From positions 2,313,256 to 2,377,255 of the forward strand of contig NZ_STGC01000005.1 in assembly GCF_005222805.1 (NCBI RefSeq): DNA of 64,000 nucleotides, written 5' to 3'. The notes under the pieces are model-generated. The model was not told the DNA's origin, searched no databases, and saw only the letters and a list, made by a program, of their open reading frames with translations. A program made the position numbers and the translations under genes. The DNA comes from Devosia sp. FKR38. GTDB lineage: Bacteria > Pseudomonadota > Alphaproteobacteria > Rhizobiales > Devosiaceae. Below, in pieces: positions 28,225-37,999 of the stretch. The number at the start of each line of letters is the position of its first letter. The first letter of the stretch is position 1.

Positions 28225-29490
28225 CTATTGGAAGACGGCGTCCGGATTGCTCAGGCTGTCGCTGTCCTCGATGGTCACCGCGTCGCCCAGGTTGAGCAGC
28301 GCCACGGCGCGTTCGATGCCACGCGTCTGCGCGATCAGCCCATCGATCGCAGCCTGCACCACTGCATTGCCGGCATCATTGCCTTCGCCGATCTGCTGGT
28401 CATAGGCTTCGCCGCCCTCGGCCCTCGCGACGATGGCCTGCATCTTGACCACCGTATCGGCCAGTTGCGCCTGGATTTCGCTGTCCAGCGCCGCATCCTT
28501 GTCAGCGATCACCTGCGCCAGGGACGGTCCCTCGACCACCGATCCGTCCAGCCGCACATAGCGGCCAAGATAGACGTTCTGGATGCCCACAGCGTCATAG
28601 AGGTGCGAGATGTGGGTATTGTCCGAGAAGCAGTCGTGTTCTTCCTCGGGATCATGCAGCAGCAGGCCCAGCTTCATGCGCTGGCCAGCCACTTCGCCGA
28701 AGCTGAGCGAGCCCATGCCCGTCAGAATGGCCGACAGGCCCAGTTCGGGCAGCGCCGCCCGAGCCGCACCCTCGGCCGTCCAATTGCCCACCATCTCCTC
28801 CAGATCGGAAACCAGCAGCGTTGACGCGGCCTTGAGATAGGCTGCGCGCCGATCAGCATGCTCAGCCGTGGAATAGTCGGTATAGGACCGGGTTCCGGCG
28901 CCTGGTCCCGTTCCGTTCAGATCCTGCCCCCACAGCAGGAACTCGATGGCATGATAGCCCGTAGCAACATTGGCCTCCACGCCGTCGGCTTCCTGCAGGT
29001 TGTCCTGCAGCAGCGCCGGCGTGATCTGGCTGGCATCCACTTCAGCCCCGCCGATCGTCAGCTTGGGATTGGCGATCACATTGGCCACATAGAGCGGATT
29101 GCTGTCGCTTTCGCTGCCATAGCTGGGGTCGACATAGTCGATCAGCCCTTCGTCCAGCGGCCAGGCATTCACGCGTCCTTCCCAATCGTCAACAATGGCA
29201 TTGCCGAAGCGATAGGCCTCTGTCTGCTGATAGGGAATGCGCGCGGCCTTCCAGGCTGCCCTGGCCGCTTCGAGCGTCGCCTCGCTGGGCGTCGCGATCA
29301 ATGCATCGATGGCAACATCGAGCGCCTTTGCTCTCGCCAGCGAATCCTCATAGCCAGCCAGTGCGATGTCGGCATAGGTGCTCAGCACATCGGCCTCTGC
29401 CGGTGCCGCCGCGTGGGCTGCCACCGGCGCAACTGACAGACACAGTAACAGGGCAAGGCGGCGCAGGCTGCGCGAACCGGGCATCGTCAT
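28225..29490 (-). CDS. Imelysin-family protein (IrpA/ICMP type) with intact GxHxxE
   Basis: 421 residues, signal peptide 1-27 or so (ending HAAA). The motif GYHAIEFLLWGQD carries the G-x-H-x-x-E signature of imelysin peptidase-like, iron-regulated proteins. The N-terminal half has W-K-A-A-R-I-P-Y-Q-Q-T-E-A-Y-R-F and a further E-x-H region lies later (LLHDPEEEHDCFSDNTH). Such proteins are induced under iron limitation. ATG 29490 has a strong GGAGGTCGCC; another ATG lies at 29502. First gene of the four-gene iron cluster, 74 bp downstream of a candidate Irr box. Confidence 0.85.
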   Translation of the reverse strand: MTMPGSRSLRRLALLLCLSVAPVAAHAAAPAEADVLSTYADIALAGYEDSLARAKALDVAIDALIATPSEATLEAARAAWKAARIPYQQTEAYRFGNAIVDDWEGRVNAWPLDEGLIDYVDPSYGSESDSNPLYVANVIANPKLTIGGAEVDASQITPALLQDNLQEADGVEANVATGYHAIEFLLWGQDLNGTGPGAGTRSYTDYSTAEHADRRAAYLKAASTLLVSDLEEMVGNWTAEGAARAALPELGLSAILTGMGSLSFGEVAGQRMKLGLLLHDPEEEHDCFSDNTHISHLYDAVGIQNVYLGRYVRLDGSVVEGPSLAQVIADKDAALDSEIQAQLADTVVKMQAIVARAEGGEAYDQQIGEGNDAGNAVVQAAIDGLIAQTRGIERAVALLNLGDAVTIEDSDSLSNPDAVFQ

Positions 29491-29561
29491 GGCGACCTCC
29501 AATCGGGTAATTTCGAAAGCGGACTACGCCTGTCATGATAAAAAAGCAATGGAAATGCAGT

Positions 29562-29582
29562 AGTTTAGAAGAAGTCTAAACT
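29562..29582. promoter_or_regulatory. Candidate Irr box (iron control element)
   Basis: Perfect inverted repeat with arms AGTTTAGA and TCTAAACT around AGAAG. Its core TTTAGAA-N3-GTCTAAA differs from the rhizobial ICE motif TTTAGAA-N3-TTCTAAA at one base. It lies upstream of the imelysin operon, where iron-responsive control by Irr is expected. It could also act on the divergent ABC importer. Confidence 0.7.
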
Positions 29583-29808
29583 GGCAGACTTGCCCGTTGC
29601 ACCGGCATTTTCGGTAGCCAGCAACACGCCATCACCAGCGGCGCACGATGCCTTTCGTAAATTTTTGACCATCTGGACGAAACTGTCACAATAGGCCACC
29701 TTCACAATTGCGACTGAGGGGACGCATGCATGACGGGGGCTGACGGGCAGCGCAGGTGAAACCAATGACTCTGCGGCTATCCGCTGGGATGGCGGTGCGG
29801 CGTCGGAT

Positions 29809-29826
29809 GTGTCATCGCATTGTCAC
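29809..29826 (+). promoter_or_regulatory. Candidate Pho box upstream of the ABC importer
   Basis: GTGTCAT-CGCA-TTGTCAC has two 7-base direct repeats at an 11-base period, close to the PhoB consensus CTGTCAT-N4-CTGTCAT. It ends 80 bases before the binding-protein ATG. A single CTGTCAC also occurs near 29684. The rest of the 416-bp gap has no gene. Confidence 0.5.
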
Positions 29827-29906
29827 ACAGGCTCTCTAAGTCCCAGCTTAGTTCGCCGCCACGCCCCACGACGGTCGCTGGCGAACGACTTTCAGGGAGA
29901 CTGAAC

Positions 29907-31016
29907 ATGTCCATCAAGACGTCTTTCGGCGCATCCGTTTCGATGCTTGCCGTTCTCGCCGTGTCTGCGCCCGCCTTCGCCCAGACCGATCTGACCGCGC
30001 TCTATGAGGCTGCCAAGGCCGAAGGCCAGCTCACCACCATCGCCCTGCCCCATTCCTGGTGCGGCTATGGCGCCGTGATCGAAGGCTTCAAGGCCAAGTA
30101 TCCCGGCATCGCCGTCAACGAACTGAACCCCGACGCCGGCTCGGCCGACGAAATCGAAGCCATCAAGGCCAACAAGGGCAACACCGGCCCGCAGGCTCCC
30201 GACGTGATCGACGTTGGTCTGTCCTTCGGCCCTTCGGCCAAGGCTGAAGCCCTGATCCAGCCCTACAAGGTCTCTACCTGGGACTCCATCCCGGCCGATG
30301 CCAAGGACGAAGAAGGCTATTGGTACGGCGACTACTACGGCGTGATGTCGTTCCTCGTGAACAAGGATCTGGTTGAAACCGCCCCTGCCGACTGGGCCGA
30401 TCTGGTCAAGCCGGAATACGCCGCCTCGGTGGCTCTCGCTGGTGACCCGCGCGCTTCCAACCAGGCCATCCAGGGCGTGTTCGCCGCTGGCCTTGGCGCC
30501 AACGGCGGCGACATCGATGCCGCTGGCCAGGCTGGCCTTGAAGCCTTCGCCGCCATCAACAAGGCCGGCAACTTCGTTCCTGTCATTGGCAAGGCTGCCT
30601 CGGTTGCCCAGGGCACCACGCCTATCCTGATCGCCTGGGACTACAACCTGCTCGCCTTCCGTGACGGCTTCCAGGGCAATCCTGAAGTTGAGATCGTCGT
30701 TCCGGCCACCGGCGTTGTCGCCGGCGTCTATGTCCAGGCCATCTCCGCCTATGCGCCCCATCCCAACGCGGCCAAGCTCTGGATGGAATACCTGTATTCC
30801 GACGAAGGTCAGCTCGGCTGGCTCAAGGGCTATTGCCACCCGATCCGCTTCAACGACATGGCTGCCCGTGGTGTGATCCCGCAGGATCTGCTTGATGCCC
30901 TGCCGCCTGCCGAAGCCTATGCCAAGGCTGTGTTCCCCACGATCGACCAGCAGAACGCTGCCAAGGCCATCATCACTGGTCAGTGGGATGCCGTTGTGGG
31001 CGCCAACGTCGAATAA
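29907..31016 (+). CDS. ABC importer solute-binding protein, spermidine/Fe3+/phosphonate-like
   Basis: 369 residues with a Sec signal peptide (MSIKTSFGASVSMLAVLAVS, cut after AFA). The mature chain starts TDLTALYEAAKAEGQL and contains PHSWCGYGAVIEGFKAKYPG and YYGVMSFLVNKDLV, a family 1/6 binding protein of the group that includes putrescine, ferric iron, AEP and hexose-phosphate (AfuA) binders. The ligand cannot be read directly. The upstream Pho-box-like site suggests an organophosphate. ATG 29907 follows CAGGGAGACTGAAC. Confidence 0.75.
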   Translation: MSIKTSFGASVSMLAVLAVSAPAFAQTDLTALYEAAKAEGQLTTIALPHSWCGYGAVIEGFKAKYPGIAVNELNPDAGSADEIEAIKANKGNTGPQAPDVIDVGLSFGPSAKAEALIQPYKVSTWDSIPADAKDEEGYWYGDYYGVMSFLVNKDLVETAPADWADLVKPEYAASVALAGDPRASNQAIQGVFAAGLGANGGDIDAAGQAGLEAFAAINKAGNFVPVIGKAASVAQGTTPILIAWDYNLLAFRDGFQGNPEVEIVVPATGVVAGVYVQAISAYAPHPNAAKLWMEYLYSDEGQLGWLKGYCHPIRFNDMAARGVIPQDLLDALPPAEAYAKAVFPTIDQQNAAKAIITGQWDAVVGANVE

Positions 31017-31028
31017 GCCAACCGATCC

Positions 31029-31055
31029 TGGTCCGGCGCCGCACGCGCCGGACCA
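31029..31055 (+). other. Hairpin between binding-protein and permease genes
   Basis: Perfect 11-bp stem (31029-31039 with 31045-31055), 5-nt loop, no T-run, in the 196-bp gap. A second, imperfect hairpin follows at about 31062-31090. This fits differential expression of the binding protein; nothing else is seen in the gap. Confidence 0.5.
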
Positions 31056-31212
31056 AATGGTTTGAGAGCCCGGCATTGGCCGGACTCTTGATCAGCCAGG
31101 GCGCGGGATGGCCCGGCCGCAGCATGCAAATGCGGCACCCATCCCCGCCCGGCATCATCTTCTCAGTTGCCCCATGGCAACGCATCGTGCCGCCCACGAG
31201 TCCGGAACCGTG

Positions 31213-32094
31213 ATGATGATCCAAGCGCCTGCCTCGCCAGCACCACCCCGCCGCCTCTCGTTTGAGTGGCTTGGCGTTGCGCCCTTCATCATCTTCGCGC
31301 TGATGTTCCTGGCGTTCCCGACGCTCTATCTCCTGGCTGGCGCCTTTATCGGCCGCGACGGCCAGTTCACCTTCGACAACATCGCAGCGCTGTTCACCGA
31401 TCAGATCATCGCCGCCTACTGGATTTCCATCCGCATCTCGGGCGCCTCGGCCATCCTGGGAGCTGCGATTGGCCTGGCCATGGCGCTGGCCATCATCCGC
31501 GGCCGCCTGCCCGCGCCGCTGCGCGCGGCGGTCATGACTTTTTCCGGCGTCGCCTCCAATTTTGCCGGCGTGCCGCTGGCCTTCGCCTTCATCGCCACGC
31601 TCGGGCGCCTGGGCCTTGTCACCATCATCCTCAAGACGGTCTTCGGTCTTGACATCTATCGCTCTGGCTTCAACCTCCTCAGCTTCTGGGGCCTGACGCT
31701 TACCTACCTCTATTTCCAGATCCCGCTGATGGTGCTCATCATTGCCCCGGCCATCGACGGGCTCAAGAAGGAGTGGAGCGAGGCCGCCCAGATCCTGGGC
31801 GCCACGCCATGGCAGTTCTGGCGCTATATCGGCCTGCCCATTCTATGGCCCAGCGTGTTGGGTACGCTGAGCCTGCTGTTCGCCAATGCCTTTGGCGCCA
31901 TCGCCACCGCCTATGGCCTCACCGGCTCCTCGCTCAACATCGTGCCCATCCTGCTCTATGCGCAGATCCGTGGCGATGCCCTGCAGAATCCCGGCCTGGG
32001 CGCCGCCCTGGCGCTGGGCATGGTGCTGATCACCGCCTGCGCCAACATCATCTATCTCGTCATTTCCGCCCGGTCCGAAAGGTGGATGAAATGA
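31213..32094 (+). CDS. ABC importer permease 1
   Basis: 293 residues, about six helices, binding-protein-dependent permease. The EAA loop is KKEWSEAAQILGATPWQFW. The first helix starts near residue 20 (FIIFALMFLAFPTLYLLAG). Two adjacent ATGs at 31213 and 31216 can serve; the frame is open upstream to 31108 but that extension is not family-like. The stop overlaps the next start (ATGA). Confidence 0.82.
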   Translation: MMIQAPASPAPPRRLSFEWLGVAPFIIFALMFLAFPTLYLLAGAFIGRDGQFTFDNIAALFTDQIIAAYWISIRISGASAILGAAIGLAMALAIIRGRLPAPLRAAVMTFSGVASNFAGVPLAFAFIATLGRLGLVTIILKTVFGLDIYRSGFNLLSFWGLTLTYLYFQIPLMVLIIAPAIDGLKKEWSEAAQILGATPWQFWRYIGLPILWPSVLGTLSLLFANAFGAIATAYGLTGSSLNIVPILLYAQIRGDALQNPGLGAALALGMVLITACANIIYLVISARSERWMK

Positions 32095-32882
32095 AGCAGA
32101 ACCGCTTCTGGGCCTGGGTCGTCTTCCTGGCCGGCGCCGCCTATTTCGTCGTGCCGCTGGCGGCGACCTTTGAGTTCTCCCTGCGCATGCGCCGCGACTA
32201 CTACAGCTTTGACAGCTATGCCTCGGTCTTTTCCGATCCGGCCTTTCAGGCCACCTTCAGCTATTCTGTAGTCATTGGCCTGTTCGCCATCGTCATGGGC
32301 ATTGTGGTGGTCGTCCCTGCGGTCTATTTCGTGCGCCTGCGCATGCCCTGGCTGCGGCCCTTCATGGAATTCGTCACGCTGCTGCCGCTGATCATCCCGG
32401 CCATCATCTTGGTCTATGGCTATATCCGGCTCTACAATTCGAGCTCGATCATTCCCTTCACCGGCAGCGCCCTGGGCACCGATATCCTGCTGGTCTTTGC
32501 CTATGTGACGCTGGCCCTGCCCTATACCTATCGTGCCGTCGACACCGGCATGCGCACCATCGACGTGCAGACCCTCACCGAGGCCGCCCAGATCGCCGGC
32601 GCCAATACCGTCCAGATCATCACCTCGATCATCCTGCCCAATATTCTGGTGGCGGTGCTCTCGGGCGCCTTTTTGACCTTCGCCATCGTCATCGGCGAGT
32701 TCACCATCGCCAGCCTGCTCAACCGACCGGCCTTCGGCCCCTATCTGCAAAACATCGGCGCCAACCGCGCCTATGAGCCGGCGGCCCTGGCCATCATCTC
32801 CTTCATCATCACCTGGGGCGCCATGGGCATGATCAATGTGCTCGGCCGCTTCGCCCCCCGCACCTCCGCCCGGACCGATTGA
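32091..32882 (+). CDS. ABC importer permease 2
   Basis: 263 residues, six helices, PotC-like permease. The EAA loop is LTEAAQIAGANTVQIITSI. Overlaps the previous gene by 4 bp, and its stop is 2 bp before the ATG of the ATPase, so the three membrane-complex genes are translationally linked. Confidence 0.82.
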   Translation: MKQNRFWAWVVFLAGAAYFVVPLAATFEFSLRMRRDYYSFDSYASVFSDPAFQATFSYSVVIGLFAIVMGIVVVVPAVYFVRLRMPWLRPFMEFVTLLPLIIPAIILVYGYIRLYNSSSIIPFTGSALGTDILLVFAYVTLALPYTYRAVDTGMRTIDVQTLTEAAQIAGANTVQIITSIILPNILVAVLSGAFLTFAIVIGEFTIASLLNRPAFGPYLQNIGANRAYEPAALAIISFIITWGAMGMINVLGRFAPRTSARTD

Positions 32883-32884
32883 CC

Positions 32885-33946
32885 ATGGCTTTCCTCGACG
32901 TCAGCAAACTCACCAAGTCCTATGGCAGCAATACTGTGGTCAAGGGCGTCAGCTTCGGCTTTGACAAGGGCGAGTTCATCTCCCTGCTCGGCCCCTCGGG
33001 CTGCGGCAAGACCACCATCCTGCGCATGATCGCCGGCTTCGAGACGCCGTCCTCGGGCACCGTCATGGTCGATGGGCAGGACATCACCAGCCTCAAGCCC
33101 AACCAGCGCCAGCTCGGCATGGTGTTCCAGGCCTATGCGCTGTTCCCCAATCTCAATGTGGGCGACAATATCGGCTTTGGCCTCAAAATTGCCGGCGTGC
33201 CCGCTGAGGAGCGTCGCGCCCGTGTCGTTGATATGCTCAAGCTGATCGGCCTGCCCGGCTTCGAAACGCGCTACCCCTATGAGATGAGCGGCGGCCAGCA
33301 GCAGCGCGTGGCGCTTGCCCGCGCCATTGCCCCGCGCCCGCGCATGTTGCTGCTCGACGAGCCGCTCTCCGCGCTGGACGCCAAGATCCGCGTCTCGCTG
33401 CGCGAGGAAATCCGCGCCATTCAGCGCGAGCTGGGCATCACCACCGTTTTCGTCACCCATGATCAGGAAGAGGCCCTGTCCATTTCCGACCGTATCGTGG
33501 TGATGAACGCCGGCAATATCGAGCAGCTGGGCGCTCCGCACGACATCTACAATACCCCCAAGACCCGCTTCGTCGCCACGTTCGTCGGCCAGCTCAACAA
33601 TCTCGACGTCACCGTCGCCGACCCGGTGGCGCGCACCGTCTCGCTCGATGGTCAGATCATCACGGTCCCCAACCTTCCTGCCGGCATCAGCGCCAATGCA
33701 GCCATGGTGCTCACCGTGCGCCCCGAAGTGCTATCCGTCGGTCAGCGGCCGGGCAATGACGTCACCCTCAACGGCACTGTTGAGGACGTCACATTCCTCG
33801 GCTCCGTCATCCGCATCCGGGTGAAGCTGGGCCACAATGTCGTCAGCCTTGATACCTTTAACGACCAGCGCGCTGCCCCGCCGCAGCGCGGCGAAGTCAT
33901 TACTGTCACCCTGGCGGGCAAGGACCTGCTGGTTCTGGCCAACTAG
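32885..33946 (+). CDS. ABC importer ATP-binding subunit (PotA-like)
   Basis: 353 residues. Walker A GPSGCGKTT, Q-loop MVFQAYALFPNL, signature MSGGQQQRVALARA, Walker B MLLLDEPLSALDA, H-loop FVTHDQEEA. A TOBE domain occupies the last 110 residues. Together with the two permeases it completes an importer of the spermidine/iron/phosphonate class. ATG 32885 preferred; a TTG two codons earlier also fits. Confidence 0.85.
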   Translation: MAFLDVSKLTKSYGSNTVVKGVSFGFDKGEFISLLGPSGCGKTTILRMIAGFETPSSGTVMVDGQDITSLKPNQRQLGMVFQAYALFPNLNVGDNIGFGLKIAGVPAEERRARVVDMLKLIGLPGFETRYPYEMSGGQQQRVALARAIAPRPRMLLLDEPLSALDAKIRVSLREEIRAIQRELGITTVFVTHDQEEALSISDRIVVMNAGNIEQLGAPHDIYNTPKTRFVATFVGQLNNLDVTVADPVARTVSLDGQIITVPNLPAGISANAAMVLTVRPEVLSVGQRPGNDVTLNGTVEDVTFLGSVIRIRVKLGHNVVSLDTFNDQRAAPPQRGEVITVTLAGKDLLVLAN

Positions 33947-34004
33947 GGTTTGACCTCCCCGTCATCCAGCGTCATCTTCGGCCCCGAACCCGAGGACTCT
34001 TGCC

Positions 34005-34838
34005 GTGGATAATCCCTTCGTCACGACCGACTGGTTGGCAGCCCATCTTGGTGACCCCGAGCTGGTCGTGCTCGACGGCAGCTGGCACATGCCCAACGCC
34101 GCACGCAACGCCCAGGCCGATTATCTGGCCGGCCATATCCCGGGCGCCGTGTTCTTTGACATCGACGGCGTCGCCGATACCGACAGCAACCTGCCCCACA
34201 TGCTGCCCGCCCCCGCCGACTTCGCCCATATGGTCGGGGCCCTGGGCATATCGGAAACCATGACCATCGTTGTCTATGACGAGATTGGCCTATTCTCCGC
34301 CCCGCGCGTCTGGTGGACCTTCCAGACCATGGGCGCCCGCGACGTGCGCATCCTGGCTGGTGGTGGCCCCAAGTGGCGCGCCGAGAAACGCCCCACCGAA
34401 GCCGGCCTCGTGTCCCGGCCCAAGCAGATCTTCGAGGCGCATTTCAACCCGGCTCGCGTCACCGACTTCGCCGCCGTGCGCAGCGCAAGCCAGCAGGGCA
34501 GTATCCAGATTGCCGACGCCCGACCCGCGCCGCGTTTCCACGCCGAAGTGCCCGAGCCGCGTCCGGGTCTCAAGTCCGGCCATATTCCGGGCAGCCACAA
34601 TCTGCCGGTGAGCCTGCTCACCGACGCCGGCCAGATGCGCCCGCCCGAACAGCTTGCCGCCCTATTTGCTGAACGCGGCATTGATCTGAGCAAGCCCCTC
34701 ATCACCACCTGCGGATCTGGCATCACCGCCTCCACCCTTGCCCTTGCCGCCCAATTGGCTGGCGCCGACCAGGTTGCGGTCTACGATGGCTCCTGGGCCG
34801 AATGGGGCAGCCGACCCGACGCCGACATTGAGACCTGA
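34005..34838 (+). CDS. sseA: 3-mercaptopyruvate sulfurtransferase, SseA type
   Basis: 277 residues, two rhodanese domains. The catalytic cysteine is Cys236 in CGSGITA, the loop type of mercaptopyruvate rather than thiosulfate sulfurtransferases. The N-terminal domain carries VVLDGSWHMP and HIPGAVFFDID, the C-terminal HIPGSHNLPV. Transfers sulfur from 3-mercaptopyruvate to thiols or cyanide. GTG start with GAGGACTC upstream. It is 58 bp after the ABC ATPase and may be in the same transcript, with no obvious functional link. Confidence 0.85.
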   Translation: MDNPFVTTDWLAAHLGDPELVVLDGSWHMPNAARNAQADYLAGHIPGAVFFDIDGVADTDSNLPHMLPAPADFAHMVGALGISETMTIVVYDEIGLFSAPRVWWTFQTMGARDVRILAGGGPKWRAEKRPTEAGLVSRPKQIFEAHFNPARVTDFAAVRSASQQGSIQIADARPAPRFHAEVPEPRPGLKSGHIPGSHNLPVSLLTDAGQMRPPEQLAALFAERGIDLSKPLITTCGSGITASTLALAAQLAGADQVAVYDGSWAEWGSRPDADIET

Positions 34839-34853
34839 TCAGGGCTCGTACCG

Positions 34854-35420
34854 GTGCCCCTGATCGAAATCTGTCCGCCGGATCCAACCTGGCCCGTCCA
34901 GTTCCAGGCGCTCAAGGCCAGCCTAATGCCGGCCCTGCCCGCCGGTGCGGTGATCCACCACATCGGCTCAACCGCCGTGCTCGACCTGCCCGCCAAGGAC
35001 GTCATCGATATTCAGGTCACGCTCGATGACCTGGCGGCGGCCGATATCGCCGCGATCACGGCGGCCGGCTTTGCCACCCGCCCCGGCGCCCCCCGCACTG
35101 ATCACTGCCCGCCCGGCCTTGATCTGCCGCCCGAACACCTGGCCAAGCTCTTCTTCAAGAGCACGGGCCGTGCGGCCAATCTGCATATCCGCCAGACGGG
35201 CCGTTTCAACCAGCGCTATCCCCTGCTCTGCCGCGACTATCTGCGCAGCCATCCCGGCGCAGCCCAGGCCTATGCCGTCATCAAGCAGCAGCTCTCCCGA
35301 CGCTTCCCCGATGACGTCGATGCTTACTACGACATCAAGGATCCGGTGTTCGACATCATCATGGCCGGCGCCAACGACTGGGCCTCTTTCGCCGGCTGGA
35401 CCCCACCGCCCGGCGACTGA
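34854..35420 (+). CDS. GrpB/UPF0157-family protein
   Basis: 188 residues of the GrpB family, a nucleotidyltransferase-like fold. Visible signatures are PTWP-type N-terminus ([17 protein letters not shown]), [20 protein letters not shown] with the G-S-T motif, and a C-terminal [17 protein letters not shown]. Members are sometimes fused to dephospho-CoA kinase; the substrate is unknown. GTG start at 34854, 15 bp after sseA. Confidence 0.8.
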   Translation: MPLIEICPPDPTWPVQFQALKASLMPALPAGAVIHHIGSTAVLDLPAKDVIDIQVTLDDLAAADIAAITAAGFATRPGAPRTDHCPPGLDLPPEHLAKLFFKSTGRAANLHIRQTGRFNQRYPLLCRDYLRSHPGAAQAYAVIKQQLSRRFPDDVDAYYDIKDPVFDIIMAGANDWASFAGWTPPPGD

Positions 35421-35553
35421 CCCGCCGCTCGCAAGTCTTCATCCAGACAATCTCAGTGAACGCCAGATTAACTCCGGCCGGGTATTTTTCCTTTGCTCGC
35501 AACGTCTGTGTAACGCGCCCGCACGGCGGCAGCACAACGCAAGGTGGAAAAAA

Positions 35554-37950
35554 GTGGTCTTTTCGAATATGAGTATCCGGCTGAAGCTGGTCGCCGCAGC
35601 GGGCTTGCTATCGGCGGTGTCCATGTGTGCCATCGTCTTTGGCGGAACCGCATTGATGTATGGAATGGCCAGCAAGCAGGCCAGGGAACAGGCCAAGGCC
35701 ATGCTCGGTCAGTATTCCGAACTCACAGCCGGACAGATCAGCAGTGTGGTCGCAACAGTCGAGGCCACCAAGGCAGCCCTCGAAGGTGCAATTGCCGGCC
35801 CCAATCCCGACCGCGACCAGCTCGGAGCCATCATGACCGCCGCCACCAGCGCCAGGTCGTCCCTGGTCGGCATGACCCTGGCCTTCGACAGCAATGCCCT
35901 TGATGGGCGCGACGCCGACTTTATCGGCCACAAATATTCCGATGCCAACGGACGCTTTGTCCCCTATTTCACCAACCAGAACGGCGCCGTTGTCGTCGAG
36001 CAGCTCGACATGTCGCCCGAAGCCGGCACCGAAAGCTGGTACGATATCCCGATGCGGGAGGACCGCACCCTGATCACCCCGCCCTATTCCTATGTGGTTG
36101 CAGGCGTCGATGTGCTGATGACTACCATCAGCGGTGTGGTGCATCGCGGTGGCAAGCCGGCTGGCATCGTCACGGGCGATATCAGCCTCAGTTCGCTCGC
36201 CGACATGGTCTCGCAGTTGCGCCCCTTCGGCGACGGCAAGGTCATGCTGGTCAGCAATGACAACAAATGGGTCGCCAATGCCGATCCAGCCCTGCTCGGC
36301 CAGCCGCTGGCAGCCGACGCGGCTGCCTGGCTGGACACCACGATCAAAGCCGGCGATGGCCAGTTCTTCCGCGATGAAGCCGGTGTCGAGCAGTTCGGCA
36401 TGGTTGTGCCCTTGGCCTTTGCCGGCGTCTCCGAAACCTGGTCCATGGTTATGCAGGTGCCTGCCTCCACCATCTATGCCGCCGTCAACGCCACCCGCAA
36501 CACGGCGCTTGTGGCCTCTGCTGGGCTGCTGGCCGCCGTGCTGCTGCTGGTCTGGTTCGGCGCCGGTGTCATTGCCAGCCCGATCCGCAAGATGACCGAG
36601 ATCATGGGCCGCCTGGCCAAGGGCGAATATGATCTCACTGTACCCAATAGCCAGGGTCGCGACGAGATTGGCGCCATGGCCCGCGCTGTGGAGATTTTCC
36701 GCCGCAATGGCCTGCAGGTCTCGCAGATGACCCAGGCTGAGGCGGCGCGGATCATCACCGATGCCCAGGCCCGCCAGCAGATGATGACTGAGCTGCAGGG
36801 GGCCTTTGGCGCGGTGGTCGATGCGGCCATTGCCGGCGATTTCGCCAAGCGCGTTGACGCCAGCTTTCCCGATACCGAGCTCAATACGCTGGCCGAGAGC
36901 GTCAACAACCTTGTCGCCACGGTCGAAAAAGGCGTCTCCGAAACCGGCCGCGTGCTGACAGCCCTCGCCCACACCGATCTGACCCAGCGCATGGAAGGCC
37001 AGTATCAGGGGGCCTTCGCCGCCCTGCAGGCCGACACCAATGCCGTGGCTGACACGCTGTCTGACGTTGTTGGCCGCATCAAATCGACCTCCCGCGCACT
37101 CAAGTCCGCGACCGGCGAAATCCTGGCCGGCGCCAACGATCTGAGCGAGCGCACCACCAAGCAGGCGGCCACCATCGAGGAAACCTCAGCCGCCATGGAG
37201 CAGCTTGCCTCCACCGTGCTGCAGAATGCCGAGCGCGCCCGCGAAGCCTCAACCAATGCCAGCAAGGTCACCCAGACGGCTGAACAGGGCGGCATGGTGA
37301 TGGATCAGGCCAATCAGGCCATGGGCCAGATCACTGCGTCCTCGAGCAAGATCTCCAACATTATTGGCCTGATCGACGACATCGCCTTCCAGACCAATCT
37401 GCTGGCCCTCAACGCCTCTGTCGAGGCGGCCCGCGCCGGAGATGCTGGCAAGGGCTTTGCTGTGGTGGCCGTCGAAGTGCGGCGCCTCGCCCAGTCGGCA
37501 GCCTCTGCCTCAGCCGAGGTCAAGGTGCTCATCGAGCAGAGCGCCACCGAAGTCCAGGGTGGGTCAAAGCTGGTTGCCGAAGCCGCAGCCAAGCTCAATT
37601 CAATGCTCGATGCGGCCCGCGCCAACAATGCCCTGATGGACGGCATCGCCCGCGACAGCCGCGAGCAGGCCTCGGCCATCGAAGAGATCACGGTCGCCGT
37701 GCGCCAGATGGACGAAATGACCCAGCACAACGCGGCCCTGGTCGAACAGACCAATGCCGCCATCGAGCAGACCGAGGCCCAGGCCAGCGAGCTCGACGTC
37801 GTGGTCGACGTGTTCACCGTTTCCGACCGCGCGACACGCACAACCACCGCGCCTGCCCGCAACGCCGCGCCGCCCAAGGCCCGCACCGCAGCCAAGGCCT
37901 ACCTCAGCTCCGGCAACGCCGCCCTCGCCACCGACTGGAACGAGTTCTGA
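35554..37950 (+). CDS. Methyl-accepting chemotaxis protein with dCache sensor and CheR-docking tail
   Basis: 798 residues. Helix 1 (about 10-35) is followed by a 290-residue periplasmic double-Cache domain with SWYDIPMRE and [17 protein letters not shown] motifs, then helix 2 (about 315-340). Two HAMP-like segments follow, and a signalling domain with the conserved hairpin tip [20 protein letters not shown]. The last five residues, D-W-N-E-F, fit the aromatic-x-x-aromatic pentapeptide that tethers CheR/CheB. Cytoplasmic signalling goes to CheA/CheW; the ligand is unknown. I chose GTG 35554, preceded by AAGGTGG; ATG 35569 is the alternative. Confidence 0.88.
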   Translation: MVFSNMSIRLKLVAAAGLLSAVSMCAIVFGGTALMYGMASKQAREQAKAMLGQYSELTAGQISSVVATVEATKAALEGAIAGPNPDRDQLGAIMTAATSARSSLVGMTLAFDSNALDGRDADFIGHKYSDANGRFVPYFTNQNGAVVVEQLDMSPEAGTESWYDIPMREDRTLITPPYSYVVAGVDVLMTTISGVVHRGGKPAGIVTGDISLSSLADMVSQLRPFGDGKVMLVSNDNKWVANADPALLGQPLAADAAAWLDTTIKAGDGQFFRDEAGVEQFGMVVPLAFAGVSETWSMVMQVPASTIYAAVNATRNTALVASAGLLAAVLLLVWFGAGVIASPIRKMTEIMGRLAKGEYDLTVPNSQGRDEIGAMARAVEIFRRNGLQVSQMTQAEAARIITDAQARQQMMTELQGAFGAVVDAAIAGDFAKRVDASFPDTELNTLAESVNNLVATVEKGVSETGRVLTALAHTDLTQRMEGQYQGAFAALQADTNAVADTLSDVVGRIKSTSRALKSATGEILAGANDLSERTTKQAATIEETSAAMEQLASTVLQNAERAREASTNASKVTQTAEQGGMVMDQANQAMGQITASSSKISNIIGLIDDIAFQTNLLALNASVEAARAGDAGKGFAVVAVEVRRLAQSAASASAEVKVLIEQSATEVQGGSKLVAEAAAKLNSMLDAARANNALMDGIARDSREQASAIEEITVAVRQMDEMTQHNAALVEQTNAAIEQTEAQASELDVVVDVFTVSDRATRTTTAPARNAAPPKARTAAKAYLSSGNAALATDWNEF

Positions 37951-37956
37951 CCCCGT

Positions 37957-37986
37957 CGCGACGGCGAACTCCGGTTCGCCGTCGCG
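37957..37986 (+). terminator. Hairpin between convergent genes
   Basis: A 13-bp perfect stem (37957-37969 with 37974-37986) with loop TCCG lies 7 bp after the chemoreceptor stop and 14 bp before the 3' end of the kinase-like gene. There is no T-run, so it is a likely but non-canonical terminator. Confidence 0.55.
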
Positions 37987-37999
37987 TCCCTGCCGTCCC

